A stretch of 64,000 nucleotides of DNA. Source: Pseudaeromonas sharmana. Lineage in GTDB: Bacteria; Pseudomonadota; Gammaproteobacteria; Enterobacterales; Aeromonadaceae. Positions 1 through 8,645 of the stretch are shown here, one piece after another. Made by a program: the position numbers and the translations under genes. The stretch spans positions 233,319 to 297,318 of the forward strand of contig NZ_JBHSAF010000007.1 in the NCBI RefSeq assembly GCF_042649925.1, read 5' to 3'. How positions within the stretch are numbered: the first letter of the stretch is position 1; every line of letters begins with the position of its first letter. The notes beneath the pieces are model-generated. The model had not been told where the DNA came from. It did not search any database and worked only from the letters and a program-made list of their open reading frames with translations.

Positions 1-827
1 GCCCACCAGATCACCAGCATGACGCCGAGCAGGGAACCAAGGCCGATGGTCGAGATATCCGCCTTGGCCAGCTCGGCGGCATGTTCACTGTAAAACAGCG
101 TGCCCCGTTGCAGCAGCATGGCGCCAGGGAAGCGCTGTACCAGTTGCTGCTGCAACTGATCCAGCGCCGTGACCAGCCGATGGCTGCGCGTCAAATCGAA
201 TGCAGACCCTGCCAGCTCGGTGCGCACCAGATACCAGTCACGCCCCGCCTCATCCTTGCTCACCAGCCAGCCCTGCTGCATACGCAAGGAGCCCGACGCC
301 TGGCCACTCACCATCTGTCGGGTCAGCAGCAAGGGATCCTGCTGCCACTCGCGGGCGGACACACCGGCAAACGGCGAGTAGATCTGTCCCTGCACCCAGT
401 GCAACCAGGCCGCCGCTCCCTGTTGCAGCCGCGCCTCGATGGCCGGATTAGCCAGCTGATAACGGTACTGGGCATAAAACTGCCCCCAATGTTGCGGTAA
501 CGCCGGATCGGCCCCCACCAGATGCGTCAACCCGTCCAGCTGCTGCAACTGCTGTTGCCACCAGGCCGCCGCCTCGGCGCCTGCCGGCGCATGGACCAGC
601 CACAACAGTTGGCGGTCGATGCGTTCGGCCATCGGTGCCTGCCATGCCGCCAGGGGCGTATCGGCCTCATCGTGCGGCAACAGCGCCAGCACGCTGCTGT
701 TCACCTGTGCGGTGGGCAGCCGCCAGGCCAGCAGTGCCATCATCAGCACCACCAGCAGCAGCCAGCCCCAGCCCAACCAACGCCAGCGCCGCTGCAAGCG
801 ATCAGTGGAACAGTTGCCGCTCAGCAT
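1..827 (-). CDS. apeM: MMPL/RND-family exporter of the aryl polyene cluster (3'-truncated by window edge)
   Basis: The frame opens with ATG at 827, overlapping the end of the LolA-like gene by 26 nt, and stays open to base 1, giving about 275 visible codons. It starts MLSGNCSTDRLQRRWRW, followed by a first membrane segment (LLLVVLMMALLAW) and a large periplasmic loop. A second membrane region begins at the edge (GLGSLLGVMLVIWW). One membrane segment, a big loop, then a membrane block is the layout of MMPL transporters. Such an exporter is encoded next to a LolA-like protein in APE clusters and is thought to help move the pigment lipid to the outer membrane. The C-terminal two thirds lie outside the window. 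Confidence 0.8.
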   Translation of the reverse strand, partial: MLSGNCSTDRLQRRWRWLGWGWLLLVVLMMALLAWRLPTAQVNSSVLALLPHDEADTPLAAWQAPMAERIDRQLLWLVHAPAGAEAAAWWQQQLQQLDGLTHLVGADPALPQHWGQFYAQYRYQLANPAIEARLQQGAAAWLHWVQGQIYSPFAGVSAREWQQDPLLLTRQMVSGQASGSLRMQQGWLVSKDEAGRDWYLVRTELAGSAFDLTRSHRLVTALDQLQQQLVQRFPGAMLLQRGTLFYSEHAAELAKADISTIGLGSLLGVMLVIWW

Positions 828-1404
828 CACTCAGCTCCGTCGGTGTGGTTTGGCAGTCATGAAAACGGATGTGCGTCTCGCCCCCCTGGCGATCGACGAT
901 CAACAGCGCTTGCAGGTGCTGTTGCCCCGTCAGTACCAGCCGGCTGAATACCTGATCGAGCGGCGCTTGCCGGGGCTGTAACTGCAACTGCCAGTCGGGT
1001 GATCCTGTGGTCAGCGTCAGCGTGAAGGCCTGCTCCAATGCCGCCCGGTCCGCGGCAAACAGACTGAGCATCAGGCGCGAGAACTCAAACAGCTGGGGTT
1101 GTTGCTGCGGCGTCAACACTTCGGCAGCCTGCCCCTCCAGCTGTTGTTCGAAGCGCTGTTGATTCAGACGCAGCGTCATCGCAAAGGGCTGCTGCTGTTG
1201 CCACCAGAGCCCGAGTTGCCGGTCAAACAGCATGCGTCCAGATGAGCGCAACGGGACATCCAACCCGGCCAGCGCGCGGGATTGCTCGAATTGACAGCGT
1301 TGCACCTGTGCCGCGGTCAAGCGCGCCTGCAACGCCTCCATCGTCAATGGCGAATCGGCCTGCGCGCAAACGGGCCAACAGAGCAGCCACAGCAGCCACC
1401 TCAT
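802..1404 (-). CDS. apeL: LolA-like outer-membrane lipoprotein carrier of APE cluster
   Basis: 200 aa with a signal peptide at the start (MRWLLWLLCWPVCAQA). I chose the ATG at 1404 because the signal peptide begins there; the frame continues 15 codons further upstream without signal character. The mature part is Gln-rich and beta-strand-like, as in LolA/LolB-fold carriers. It overlaps apeK by 4 nt and apeM by 26 nt, so the genes are translationally coupled. Inferred role: a periplasmic chaperone for an acylated aryl polyene. The family call rests on context plus size and signal peptide more than on a strict motif. Confidence 0.75.
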   Translation of the reverse strand: MRWLLWLLCWPVCAQADSPLTMEALQARLTAAQVQRCQFEQSRALAGLDVPLRSSGRMLFDRQLGLWWQQQQPFAMTLRLNQQRFEQQLEGQAAEVLTPQQQPQLFEFSRLMLSLFAADRAALEQAFTLTLTTGSPDWQLQLQPRQAPLDQVFSRLVLTGQQHLQALLIVDRQGGETHIRFHDCQTTPTELSDAERQLFH

Positions 1405-1823
1405 ACGGCCACCCCCAGGTGCTGCAGCAGGATCTGTGGTGACACCCACTGCATTTCGCCGGATGGCATCGCCACCGCCACCTGAATCGTGTAGCCCTTG
1501 CTGGCCCGGACACCGCTCTCGGCATCCAGAATCTGGTAGTCGAGCCGCAGGCGGTTTTCATACTCGGTCACGCTGACACAGACCCGAATCAGTTGATCAA
1601 AACGCAGCGGTGCGATGAATTTCAAGCGGGTATCGATCACCGGCCAGGCATAACCTGATGCCTCCATCTCGCGATAACCGTACCCGATCTGCCGCAGCAG
1701 TTCGCAGCGCGCCTGCTCCAGGTAACGGTAATAGTTGCCATGCCAGACCACGCCCATGGCATCGACATCATGAAAGGGGACCCGCAACACCAGCTCGGCG
1801 TGTGGCAAACGGCGCTCATCCAT
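1401..1823 (-). CDS. apeK: 4HBT hotdog acyl-(ACP/CoA) thioesterase
   Basis: 140 aa YbgC/4HBT-type single hotdog domain. The motif VPFHDVDAMGVVWHGNYYRYLEQAR (residues about 15-39, catalytic Asp in the DxxGxVxHxxY pattern) is typical. I chose the ATG at 1823, which overlaps the ammonia-lyase stop by 8 nt; an in-frame codon 15 nt upstream adds nothing conserved. In APE operons the thioesterase is proposed to release or edit polyene intermediates from the carrier proteins in the cytoplasm. Confidence 0.85.
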   Translation of the reverse strand: MDERRLPHAELVLRVPFHDVDAMGVVWHGNYYRYLEQARCELLRQIGYGYREMEASGYAWPVIDTRLKFIAPLRFDQLIRVCVSVTEYENRLRLDYQILDAESGVRASKGYTIQVAVAMPSGEMQWVSPQILLQHLGVAV

Positions 1824-3384
1824 GACCCACCTCCGCATACAGAGGCCACGCCTGCTGCTGGATCGCCGCCACCAGCTGCCGCAGTTCGGCCTCCAGCGGC
1901 CGATCCTCCACCAGAGGCGGGCTCACGCCGCGAACGGCATCACAGGTTGCCTGCAGGGCTGCGGGCAACGGTGCGGCATCGGCTTGTAACGCCCGCCGCA
2001 ACTCCACCCCCTGGACTCCAGCCAGCAGACAGGCGGCGGCAACTTGTTCGCTCAGCTGCAGTACCCGCAGGCAATCACGGGCAGCAATGGTGCCCATGCT
2101 GACCTTGTCCTGGTTATGGCATTCCGTCGAACGCGAAAAGATGCTGGCCGGCAGCGTCTGCTTCAAGGCCTCAGCCGTCCAGGCTGAAACGCCGATCTGC
2201 ACCGCCTTGAAACCATGATTGATCGCACGCCGCTCACCGTGCGCACCACTGAGGTTGCCCGGCAACCCCTTGTTGAATTTGCTGTCGACCAGTTGCGCCA
2301 GCTGGCGATCCAGCAGATCGGCGAGGTTGGCAATGGCCGTCTTCATGCTGTCCATCGCCATGGCAATGTGACCGCCGTAGAAGTGACCACCATGCATCAC
2401 ATGTTCTTCATCACCATCGATCAGTGGATTATCGTTGGCGCTATTGAGCTCGTTCTCGATCAGTTGTCGCCACCACGGCAGGCTGTCAGCCACCACGGCG
2501 ATGACATGGGGTGCGCAACGCAGCGAATAGCGGTCCTGCAACCGATCACTGTGTCGTGGCAACGTCCCCGCCGCCAGGTCATCGCGCAACCAGGCGGCAA
2601 TCTGCTGCAGGCCGGGATGCGGTTTGGCCGCAAACAGCCGGGCATCGAAGTGGAACGCGTTGCCCGCCAGCGCCTCACACATCAGGGCCGTAATGCGCGT
2701 CGTCAGTTGCATCAGGTACTCGCACCGCTGGAAAGCCAGGCAGGCCAGCGCCGTCATGACCGAGGTACCGTTCATCAGCGCCAGTCCCTCCTTGGGGCGC
2801 AGCACCAGAGGAGCGATGCCCAGCTCGCGATAGACGTGTGCCGTCGGTTGCAACTGCCCGGCGCGATATAGCTCCCGCTCGCCGACCAGCACCGCCGCCA
2901 CATACGAGAGCGGCGTCAGGTCGCCACTGGCCCCCACCGACCCCTCCTCCGGGATCCGCGGGATCAGGTCTTGCTGCAACAACCAGCACAGCCGCTGCAA
3001 CAACTCGGGGCTGACACCGGAGACCCCTTGGGCCAGTGAACAGAGTCGGGTCGCCAGCACGGCTCGCCCGGCCTCAAGCCCGAGATCGGCCCCCAATCCG
3101 CAACCATGAAACCGGGTCAGGTGCAGCGGTAACTCCGGCACCAGATGCGCAGGCACAGGCCGTGTCACCGAATCACCGTATCCGGTCGTGACACCATAGA
3201 TATGCCCTTCCTCGGCCAACAGGCGATCGAGGAATGCCGCCCCGCGCGCGATACGGGCCATAAAACCGGCGTCGTCAGAGAGCCGGGCCTTGGCACGCCC
3301 CTGGGCCAGGGCACATACCGCTTCAATTGTCAGGCGGCCATCACCAAAGGTGACCGTCATCGAGGAGTCATGCTGAGTCGTCAT
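1816..3384 (-). CDS. Aromatic amino acid ammonia-lyase (HAL/TAL/PAL family) inside APE operon
   Basis: 522 aa with the self-forming MIO cofactor triad A152-S153-G154 in GSVGASGDLTPLS and the catalytic Tyr loop at about residue 63 (YGVTTGYG). ENELNSANDNPL and the GNLSGAHGERR region are also family hallmarks. The frame is open 88 codons further upstream, but that part is the shadow of the preceding gene. ATG 3384 (or ATG 3360) is the real start. Residues F92-H93 sit where HAL has Ser-His, PAL has Phe-Leu and bacterial TAL has His-Leu, so the substrate cannot be called from this pair alone. There are no hut genes around it. Its place between apeJ and apeK points to making cinnamic or 4-coumaric acid as the aryl starter from Phe or Tyr (inference). 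Confidence 0.88.
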   Translation of the reverse strand: MTTQHDSSMTVTFGDGRLTIEAVCALAQGRAKARLSDDAGFMARIARGAAFLDRLLAEEGHIYGVTTGYGDSVTRPVPAHLVPELPLHLTRFHGCGLGADLGLEAGRAVLATRLCSLAQGVSGVSPELLQRLCWLLQQDLIPRIPEEGSVGASGDLTPLSYVAAVLVGERELYRAGQLQPTAHVYRELGIAPLVLRPKEGLALMNGTSVMTALACLAFQRCEYLMQLTTRITALMCEALAGNAFHFDARLFAAKPHPGLQQIAAWLRDDLAAGTLPRHSDRLQDRYSLRCAPHVIAVVADSLPWWRQLIENELNSANDNPLIDGDEEHVMHGGHFYGGHIAMAMDSMKTAIANLADLLDRQLAQLVDSKFNKGLPGNLSGAHGERRAINHGFKAVQIGVSAWTAEALKQTLPASIFSRSTECHNQDKVSMGTIAARDCLRVLQLSEQVAAACLLAGVQGVELRRALQADAAPLPAALQATCDAVRGVSPPLVEDRPLEAELRQLVAAIQQQAWPLYAEVGHG

Positions 3385-5059
3385 CGGAGAGTTGCCAAAA
3401 GTCGTAGAAATTGAACCAGTCCAGAGGAGCCTGCAGGCAATAATGCTCCAGGCGGTCGGCGTAGCGTTGTACCAGTTCGGCCAGCACCGCTTGCCGGGCC
3501 TGCCGCGGCAGCTGAATCGGCGCCGAGAAGGGCTCGAAGAATACCTCGAACCGGCCACCAATACGCAAACCGAATAACAGCGAGACCGGGACACCCAATA
3601 CCGCCGCCAGGGCAAACGGCCCCTGCGGAAACGGAGCCTGGGCATCAAGAAAGCGGGCCTGTATCACCCGCCGCTCCTGGGTAGCCGAGGTGCGATCGCC
3701 CACCATCACCACCCACTCACCGGCATCGAGCTTCTGCTTCAGCTGCATGGCGGTCTCGGGACCGAGATCCTGCACACAGATCAGGTTCATTCGCACCGCC
3801 GGGTTGGCACTGGCCAGCAGTCGATTGAAACGTTCGGCGTGGCGGGTAAACACCAGCGCATTGATGGTGACCTCGCCAAATGCGGTTCCCAGCGCGCGGC
3901 ACAACTCCAGATCGCCGAGATGAGAGCCGAGAATCAGCTGGCCACCGCCATGCTGCAGGCAATCCTGATAGTGCGCCTCACCGTGGAAACGGATCTGGTC
4001 ACGGCCAATCTCGCCGCGCCAGCCGGCCAGCTTGTCGAGCATGGCTTCACCAAAGCGCACGAAATGGTGCCAGCTGCCCTTGTCGGCATCCGGCAGCACC
4101 AGTTGGCGGCGTCGTGCCACCGCGCGGACCCGGGACAGATAGACCTGACTGGCGCGCCGTTGACGCACACCGGTCAGCCAGAAATAGGTGATGACCGGAT
4201 ACAGCAGGCACTGGAAGCCGCGGCGGCCAAAACGATCATAACTCCAGCGCATCAGACGCAACCCCCACTCGGCCCCCCGCTCCGGCGTCCGCGACCAGTG
4301 GCGCCGTCGCCACCAGCGTTGCGGCCAGCCAAGCAACCGCTCCGTCACCAGACGGGTGTGCATCCAGGAGATGCGCAGGTTATCGCGCCAGACATCGAAA
4401 TGGGACAGGCCATTCGCGGGGTAATGCACCCGGGTCGGCAGAAAGCGCACCGGCACGCCGGCCCAGTAGAGGCGGACCATGATCTCAATATCAAAATCCA
4501 TGCGCAGCCCGGGCTGCACCTGCTGCAACAGCGCCATCACCGCGGCCAGCGGGTAGACGCGATATCCGCACATGCTGTCCTGGATCTCCAGGCTGGCTGT
4601 CTCAATCCAAACCCAGACATGAGTCAGATAGCGACCATAGCGCCGCCCAGCCGGGGCAGAAGCATCATAAACTGGTGCGCCGGAAATCAACGCCTGCGGT
4701 GTTTGCTGTGCCAGCGCCAGCAATGCCGGCAGATCACCGAGGTCATGCTGGCCATCGGCATCCAGCTGCAAGGCATGGCTGAAACCGAGCGCTGCCGCCT
4801 GCTGCAAACCGGTGATAACGGCAGCGCCCTTACCGCGGTTGACGGCATGGCGCACCAGCTGCAAACCGGGGTAGCGAGCCGGCAGACTGTCGAGTAATTC
4901 AGCGGTCATGGCATCGCTGCCATCGTCCACGACGATGCAGGGCAGCTGCAGCAGAGGGTGGGACCTTGCCAGCGCCTGCAACGTGTCCAGTAATGCAGGC
5001 CCATGGTTATAACAAGGGATCAGCAGGCAGGGGGTGAACGGCGGCGCGGTCGTCAACAC
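3368..5059 (-). CDS. apeJ: Bifunctional glycosyltransferase family 2 / lysophospholipid-type acyltransferase
   Basis: 563 aa fusion. Residues about 10-230 are a GT2 domain (CLLIPCYNHG, VVDDGSDAMTAELL, LQLDADGQHDLGDL). Residues about 280-560 resemble the LpxL/HtrB-type acyltransferases (SHLGDLELCRAL, GDRTSATQERR, FPQGPFALA). The same fusion is a signature gene of E. coli-type APE clusters. It presumably adds sugar and acyl groups so the polyene can be anchored in the outer membrane. It overlaps apeI by 7 nt upstream and the ammonia-lyase by 17 nt downstream. Confidence 0.88.
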   Translation of the reverse strand: MLTTAPPFTPCLLIPCYNHGPALLDTLQALARSHPLLQLPCIVVDDGSDAMTAELLDSLPARYPGLQLVRHAVNRGKGAAVITGLQQAAALGFSHALQLDADGQHDLGDLPALLALAQQTPQALISGAPVYDASAPAGRRYGRYLTHVWVWIETASLEIQDSMCGYRVYPLAAVMALLQQVQPGLRMDFDIEIMVRLYWAGVPVRFLPTRVHYPANGLSHFDVWRDNLRISWMHTRLVTERLLGWPQRWWRRRHWSRTPERGAEWGLRLMRWSYDRFGRRGFQCLLYPVITYFWLTGVRQRRASQVYLSRVRAVARRRQLVLPDADKGSWHHFVRFGEAMLDKLAGWRGEIGRDQIRFHGEAHYQDCLQHGGGQLILGSHLGDLELCRALGTAFGEVTINALVFTRHAERFNRLLASANPAVRMNLICVQDLGPETAMQLKQKLDAGEWVVMVGDRTSATQERRVIQARFLDAQAPFPQGPFALAAVLGVPVSLLFGLRIGGRFEVFFEPFSAPIQLPRQARQAVLAELVQRYADRLEHYCLQAPLDWFNFYDFWQLSDDDSA

Positions 5060-5418
5060 AGGCGCACCCTCCCCGAACTGGCCTGGGCCTCATCCAGTCG
5101 ATAGGTGAAAAGCAACCGTTGCCGCGTCGGCTCCCAGCACAGATCAAGCTCGACATGCTGACCAGGACGCAACGGCTGCTGGAACTTGATCACCTCCATG
5201 CCGGCAAACTCGCCCTGTAAACCCAGCTCTGTGGTGGCCAGATGCAGGGCGATATGCAACTGTGCCACCCCAGGCAGTAACGGAGCCTCGGGAAAGTGCC
5301 CGGCAAACCAGACCAGGTCCGGCTCCAACCACAGCCGCAGGCGCAGCCCCCCATCCGGCAGCGACTGCCGGGCCGCGACCACCGGCCAGCGGCGGATCTC
5401 AGCACTCAATGGCGACAT
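5053..5418 (-). CDS. apeI: FabA/FabZ-like 3-hydroxyacyl-ACP dehydratase
   Basis: 121 aa hotdog protein with WFAGHFPEAPLLPGVAQLH (residues about 36-54), the FabZ active-site pattern (GHFP...PGV). ATG at 5418 overlaps the end of the ligase gene (5399). In the type II APE polyketide pathway dehydratases create the conjugated double bonds. ApeI forms a dehydratase together with or beside ApeP, which would lie outside the window to the left. Confidence 0.82.
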   Translation of the reverse strand: MSPLSAEIRRWPVVAARQSLPDGGLRLRLWLEPDLVWFAGHFPEAPLLPGVAQLHIALHLATTELGLQGEFAGMEVIKFQQPLRPGQHVELDLCWEPTRQRLLFTYRLDEAQASSGRVRLC

Positions 5419-6766
5419 CGAATAACTCCTTGAGCACGGCATACGGCCGTTTGCCTTGCGAATTGACCGGCATTGCACTCAGGCAGCGCAGACGTCGCGG
5501 CAAGGCGACCGGTTCAAGCCAGGGCCTGAGTGCCTGTCGCAGTTGCAACAGCAGACGTCCCTCACCCAGGGTCGCATGCAGCCGCCAGCCCTCTGCCGAC
5601 GGGATCAGCACGGCACCCAGACAGCGGCGCCCGCCAATCTCGAGCGGTACCACGGCAGCCTCGGCGATCCAGGGCACAGCGCGCAGCCGGCGTTCGACCT
5701 CATCCAGCGAGATGCGCTTTTCGGCCAGCTTGATGACGCGATCGGCCCGCCCCAGCAACCGGAACCCATTCTCCTGCCAGACCAGTCGATCCGACAGCGC
5801 CCAGCGTTGCCCGGCCGGCAAGAATGGGGAGGTCAGCCACCAGGTTTCCGCAGCATCCACACTCAGCGTCAGGCCGGGTAACAGCATCCAGTCACTCCCA
5901 TGTTGCTGACGCCAGGCAATGCCGCCGGTCTCACTGCTGCCATAGAGTTCAACCGGGGATAAACCGAGACAGCGCTGGCTCAGTGCCGCACCTGACGCCG
6001 AAAGCGGCCCGCCAGAGGAGACCAGCCAGCGGGCGCCCGGACAGGATAGGTCGGGGTCAAGATGTTCCAGAAACGCCGGAGAGGAGATCAGCGCCCAGGG
6101 ACGCATCAGTCCCCGGACGGCGGCCTGCAATTGCTCTGGGGTAGTGCACGTCGCTGCCGCCAAGGGTAATCCAAGCCGCAGCGGTAGCAGGATGCGAAAC
6201 AGCAAACCGTAGATGTGCTGCTGGCTGACCGTCGCCAGGATCACGGCACCAGCCAGCGCATCCGCCCAGAGTCCGGCCTGAATCTCTACCTCGGCGAGCA
6301 GCTCCCGCTCCTGTTTCAGGATGGCCTGCGGTACCCCCGTCGAGCCCGAGGTGAACATCAGCACCGACAGCGGTGCCGGCCAGGGTGTCGTCGGCGCCGC
6401 CGATAGCGGCGCGGCCATCACGGCTTGCCAGTGACATACCGGAAAGGAGAGCACGGCCGATGACCAGTCACCATCCACCAGCAGCGCCTCTATGTATGGC
6501 GCTTGCTCTTCCAGCCCGGCTGGGCGGCGGTGGCCAGGCAATACGGCGACGCAACCCGCCATGCCACAGGCCAGCAGGGCGACGGTGAAGGCGTAGGCAT
6601 CATCAAGACACAGTGCCCAGTGCCGGGCCGGGTGCGCCGCCAGCCAGCCGGCAAGGGTCGCCACATCGGCACGCAACTGCCCGGCAGTAACATACTGCTG
6701 CCCGCACCAGGCCACCTCGGCCCCTGCCGGCAGCGTATCCAGCCGTTGCTCCAGAGTTAGTGACAT
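5399..6766 (-). CDS. apeH: AMP-dependent acyl-CoA/ACP ligase activating the aryl starter
   Basis: 455 aa adenylate-forming enzyme. Visible motifs are FTSGSTGVPQAILK (AMP-binding P-loop, about residues 133-146), ELYGSSETGG, LSDRLVWQENGFRLLGRADRVIKL and the C-terminal NSQGKRPY lysine motif. ATG 6766 overlaps the membrane-protein gene by 10 nt; the longer frame upstream is out-of-frame shadow. Known role of the family in APE synthesis: load 4-hydroxybenzoate- or coumarate-type acids onto the carrier protein. Confidence 0.85.
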   Translation of the reverse strand: MSLTLEQRLDTLPAGAEVAWCGQQYVTAGQLRADVATLAGWLAAHPARHWALCLDDAYAFTVALLACGMAGCVAVLPGHRRPAGLEEQAPYIEALLVDGDWSSAVLSFPVCHWQAVMAAPLSAAPTTPWPAPLSVLMFTSGSTGVPQAILKQERELLAEVEIQAGLWADALAGAVILATVSQQHIYGLLFRILLPLRLGLPLAAATCTTPEQLQAAVRGLMRPWALISSPAFLEHLDPDLSCPGARWLVSSGGPLSASGAALSQRCLGLSPVELYGSSETGGIAWRQQHGSDWMLLPGLTLSVDAAETWWLTSPFLPAGQRWALSDRLVWQENGFRLLGRADRVIKLAEKRISLDEVERRLRAVPWIAEAAVVPLEIGGRRCLGAVLIPSAEGWRLHATLGEGRLLLQLRQALRPWLEPVALPRRLRCLSAMPVNSQGKRPYAVLKELFDVAIEC

Positions 6767-7341
6767 GAGCGCTCCATATCGTCGATGCGCGCCCGAACCC
6801 GGCGGCGAACCAGATACTCGCCCGCCATCAGCAACGCCATCGCCAGATAGCTGATCACGCCGTTGTACAGGCTCCAGTAGCGCATATCGCCGAGCCAGAT
6901 CGTCCAGCCGGCCACAGCGCCGTTGAGCAGAAAAAACAGGCACCAAACTTGGGTGACGCGACGCGTATAGCCTACCGCCGCCGCAGGCAAGGCAGGCTCC
7001 TGCCAGCGAGCGATGCGCTCAACCACCGTCATCGGTTGCCATAAACTGATAAAGAACAGCGCGAAGCCCAGGCCATTCACCAGCACCGGATACCATAGCA
7101 ACCACTGCGTCTGCTGATGCCACCAGACCAGCAGGCACAGCAGCAGGCCGAGGCCGGCGACCGCGCGCAGCCCCTGCCCGGGCACAGGCGTGGAACCAGA
7201 TGCCAGAATCAGCCGCATGGTGAACCCCAGGCTCAGCACTAGCAGCGCCGGCAACAATTGCTGGTGCGTCACCCCCCACCACACCAGCAGAGGGTAGAGC
7301 GCCAGCACCAGTGCGGCCAACAGCACACACAGGCGCCGCAT
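6757..7341 (-). CDS. apeG: APE-cluster integral membrane protein (COG4648 type)
   Basis: 194 aa with about six hydrophobic segments (for example LLAALVLALYPLLVWWG, LLLCLLVWW, YPVLVNGLGFALFFISLW, VWCLFFLLNGAVAGWTIW, ISYLAMALLMAGEYLV). It belongs to the small membrane protein conserved in APE operons, sometimes misannotated as a gyrase subunit. The reaction is unknown. Stop and start overlap by one base with apeF upstream and 10 nt with apeH downstream. Confidence 0.75.
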   Translation of the reverse strand: MRRLCVLLAALVLALYPLLVWWGVTHQQLLPALLVLSLGFTMRLILASGSTPVPGQGLRAVAGLGLLLCLLVWWHQQTQWLLWYPVLVNGLGFALFFISLWQPMTVVERIARWQEPALPAAAVGYTRRVTQVWCLFFLLNGAVAGWTIWLGDMRYWSLYNGVISYLAMALLMAGEYLVRRRVRARIDDMERSCH

Positions 7342-7598
7342 CAGGCATCCGCGAGCAGTTGCGTTACCGCATCGACCACGTCGCCGACGGTACGCACCGT
7401 CTTGAACTCTTCGGGACGAATCTTCTTGCCGGTCAGTTTTTGCAAGCGCACTACCAGATCGACGGCATCAATGCTGTCGAGCTCCAGATCCTGATACAGG
7501 TGTGCCGTCTCGGTAACCGATGCCGCATCCAGCTCGAACAGCTCTACCAGTGCCAATTTCACCTGTTCAAATACCGCTTCACGTTGCATGTCGATCAC
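7341..7598 (-). CDS. apeF: Acyl carrier protein (second APE ACP)
   Basis: 85 aa acidic ACP with the phosphopantetheine attachment serine in LELDSIDAVDLV (Ser about 42). It overlaps apeE by 4 nt (ATGA junction at 7595-7598) and abuts apeG. It carries the growing polyene in the cytoplasm. It needs a 4'-phosphopantetheinyl transferase; one is encoded at 62580-63263. Confidence 0.9.
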   Translation of the reverse strand: MIDMQREAVFEQVKLALVELFELDAASVTETAHLYQDLELDSIDAVDLVVRLQKLTGKKIRPEEFKTVRTVGDVVDAVTQLLADA

Positions 7599-7870
7599 TC
7601 CGCAGCCTGTTGCGATGAAACAAACGCCGCCAGCGCCGCTACCGATGCGAAATGGCGGCGAGCATCCTGATCATCGGCAGACAACACCAGGCCATAGCGT
7701 CCCTTGACCGCCAGCCCCAGTTCGAGGGCGTCGATGCTGTCGAGACCAAGCCCGGCACCGAACAGCGGCGCGTCGGTATCGATATCTTCGATGGTCAGCC
7801 CTTCCAGGTTCAGGCTGCTGATAATCAACTCTTTGATTTCGTTTTGTAATCCAGTCATTTTTTTATCCAT
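7595..7870 (-). CDS. apeE: Acyl carrier protein (first APE ACP)
   Basis: 91 aa ACP with GLGLDSIDALELGL (attachment Ser about 45). The start at 7870 overlaps the acyltransferase stop by 8 nt. Paired, non-identical ACPs in tandem are diagnostic of APE and related type II polyene clusters. Confidence 0.9.
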   Translation of the reverse strand: MDKKMTGLQNEIKELIISSLNLEGLTIEDIDTDAPLFGAGLGLDSIDALELGLAVKGRYGLVLSADDQDARRHFASVAALAAFVSSQQAAE

Positions 7871-8645
7871 TGCATAGAGAATTCTGTGCCGGTGGGGTCA
7901 ATGCCCGCGTCAAGTATCCCGTCAAGGTTCTGGCGGCTAACGGCACCGGTTGTGCAGCGGCCAGGAATGGCGCTATGGCAACCCGCTCCCCAATCCTGAC
8001 TTCGAAATGCGGTTTGCGTCGCGGCACCCGATACCAGGGAGTGTGCTTGGTCAATGTCGCCGGCTCACACGCGATATGTGCCAGACGCACATCAACCTGG
8101 CAACGCAATGCCAGATGCGCCGCCCCGCGCTGCAGTCGCAGCGCCGCCCCCGGAGTGCTGCGCGTTCCTTCCGGAAAAATCAGCAACACACCGCCCAGCT
8201 GCAACCGCCCCTGACAGGCGGGAATCAGCTCATCAGGGTCCGCATTGGGGATATACCCGGCGGCGCGCACTATGCCACCGACAAACGGATTGCGCCACAG
8301 CGCCCGCTTGACGATGCAATCACACTGCGGCAACAGCGACGCCAGCAGGACATAATCGAGCAGGCTGGGGTGATTGGCGACCAACAAGCAGCCGTGATCC
8401 TGCTGCAGCCGCTCCTGACCCAGGATCCGGTAACTGATGACCCCCAGTCCGCGCAGTAGCGATAAAAACAGCCGGAAGGCGCTGCGAATCATCGCCTGCG
8501 CCAGGCGTCGGCGCTGTATCGGTTTGCGACAGAGACAGGATAACGGCAACCAGAGCAACGTCAGGACAACAGCACCACAACCAAACACCAGATACGACAC
8601 GGCCGTCGCCAGCAGCCGCCACGCCATGTCAAGCCCGCTCAACAT
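7863..8645 (-). CDS. apeB: 1-acyl-glycerol-3-phosphate acyltransferase-like protein
   Basis: 260 aa PlsC-family enzyme. It has an N-terminal hydrophobic anchor (LLATAVSYLVFGCGAVVLTLLWLPL), then the HX4D catalytic motif in VANHPSLLDYVLL and the FPEGTRS glycerol-phosphate binding block. The ATG at 8645 overlaps apeC by 7 nt; a second ATG at 8627 is also possible. In APE clusters it is thought to add an acyl group for membrane anchoring. Confidence 0.82.
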   Translation of the reverse strand: MLSGLDMAWRLLATAVSYLVFGCGAVVLTLLWLPLSCLCRKPIQRRRLAQAMIRSAFRLFLSLLRGLGVISYRILGQERLQQDHGCLLVANHPSLLDYVLLASLLPQCDCIVKRALWRNPFVGGIVRAAGYIPNADPDELIPACQGRLQLGGVLLIFPEGTRSTPGAALRLQRGAAHLALRCQVDVRLAHIACEPATLTKHTPWYRVPRRKPHFEVRIGERVAIAPFLAAAQPVPLAARTLTGYLTRALTPPAQNSLCNG

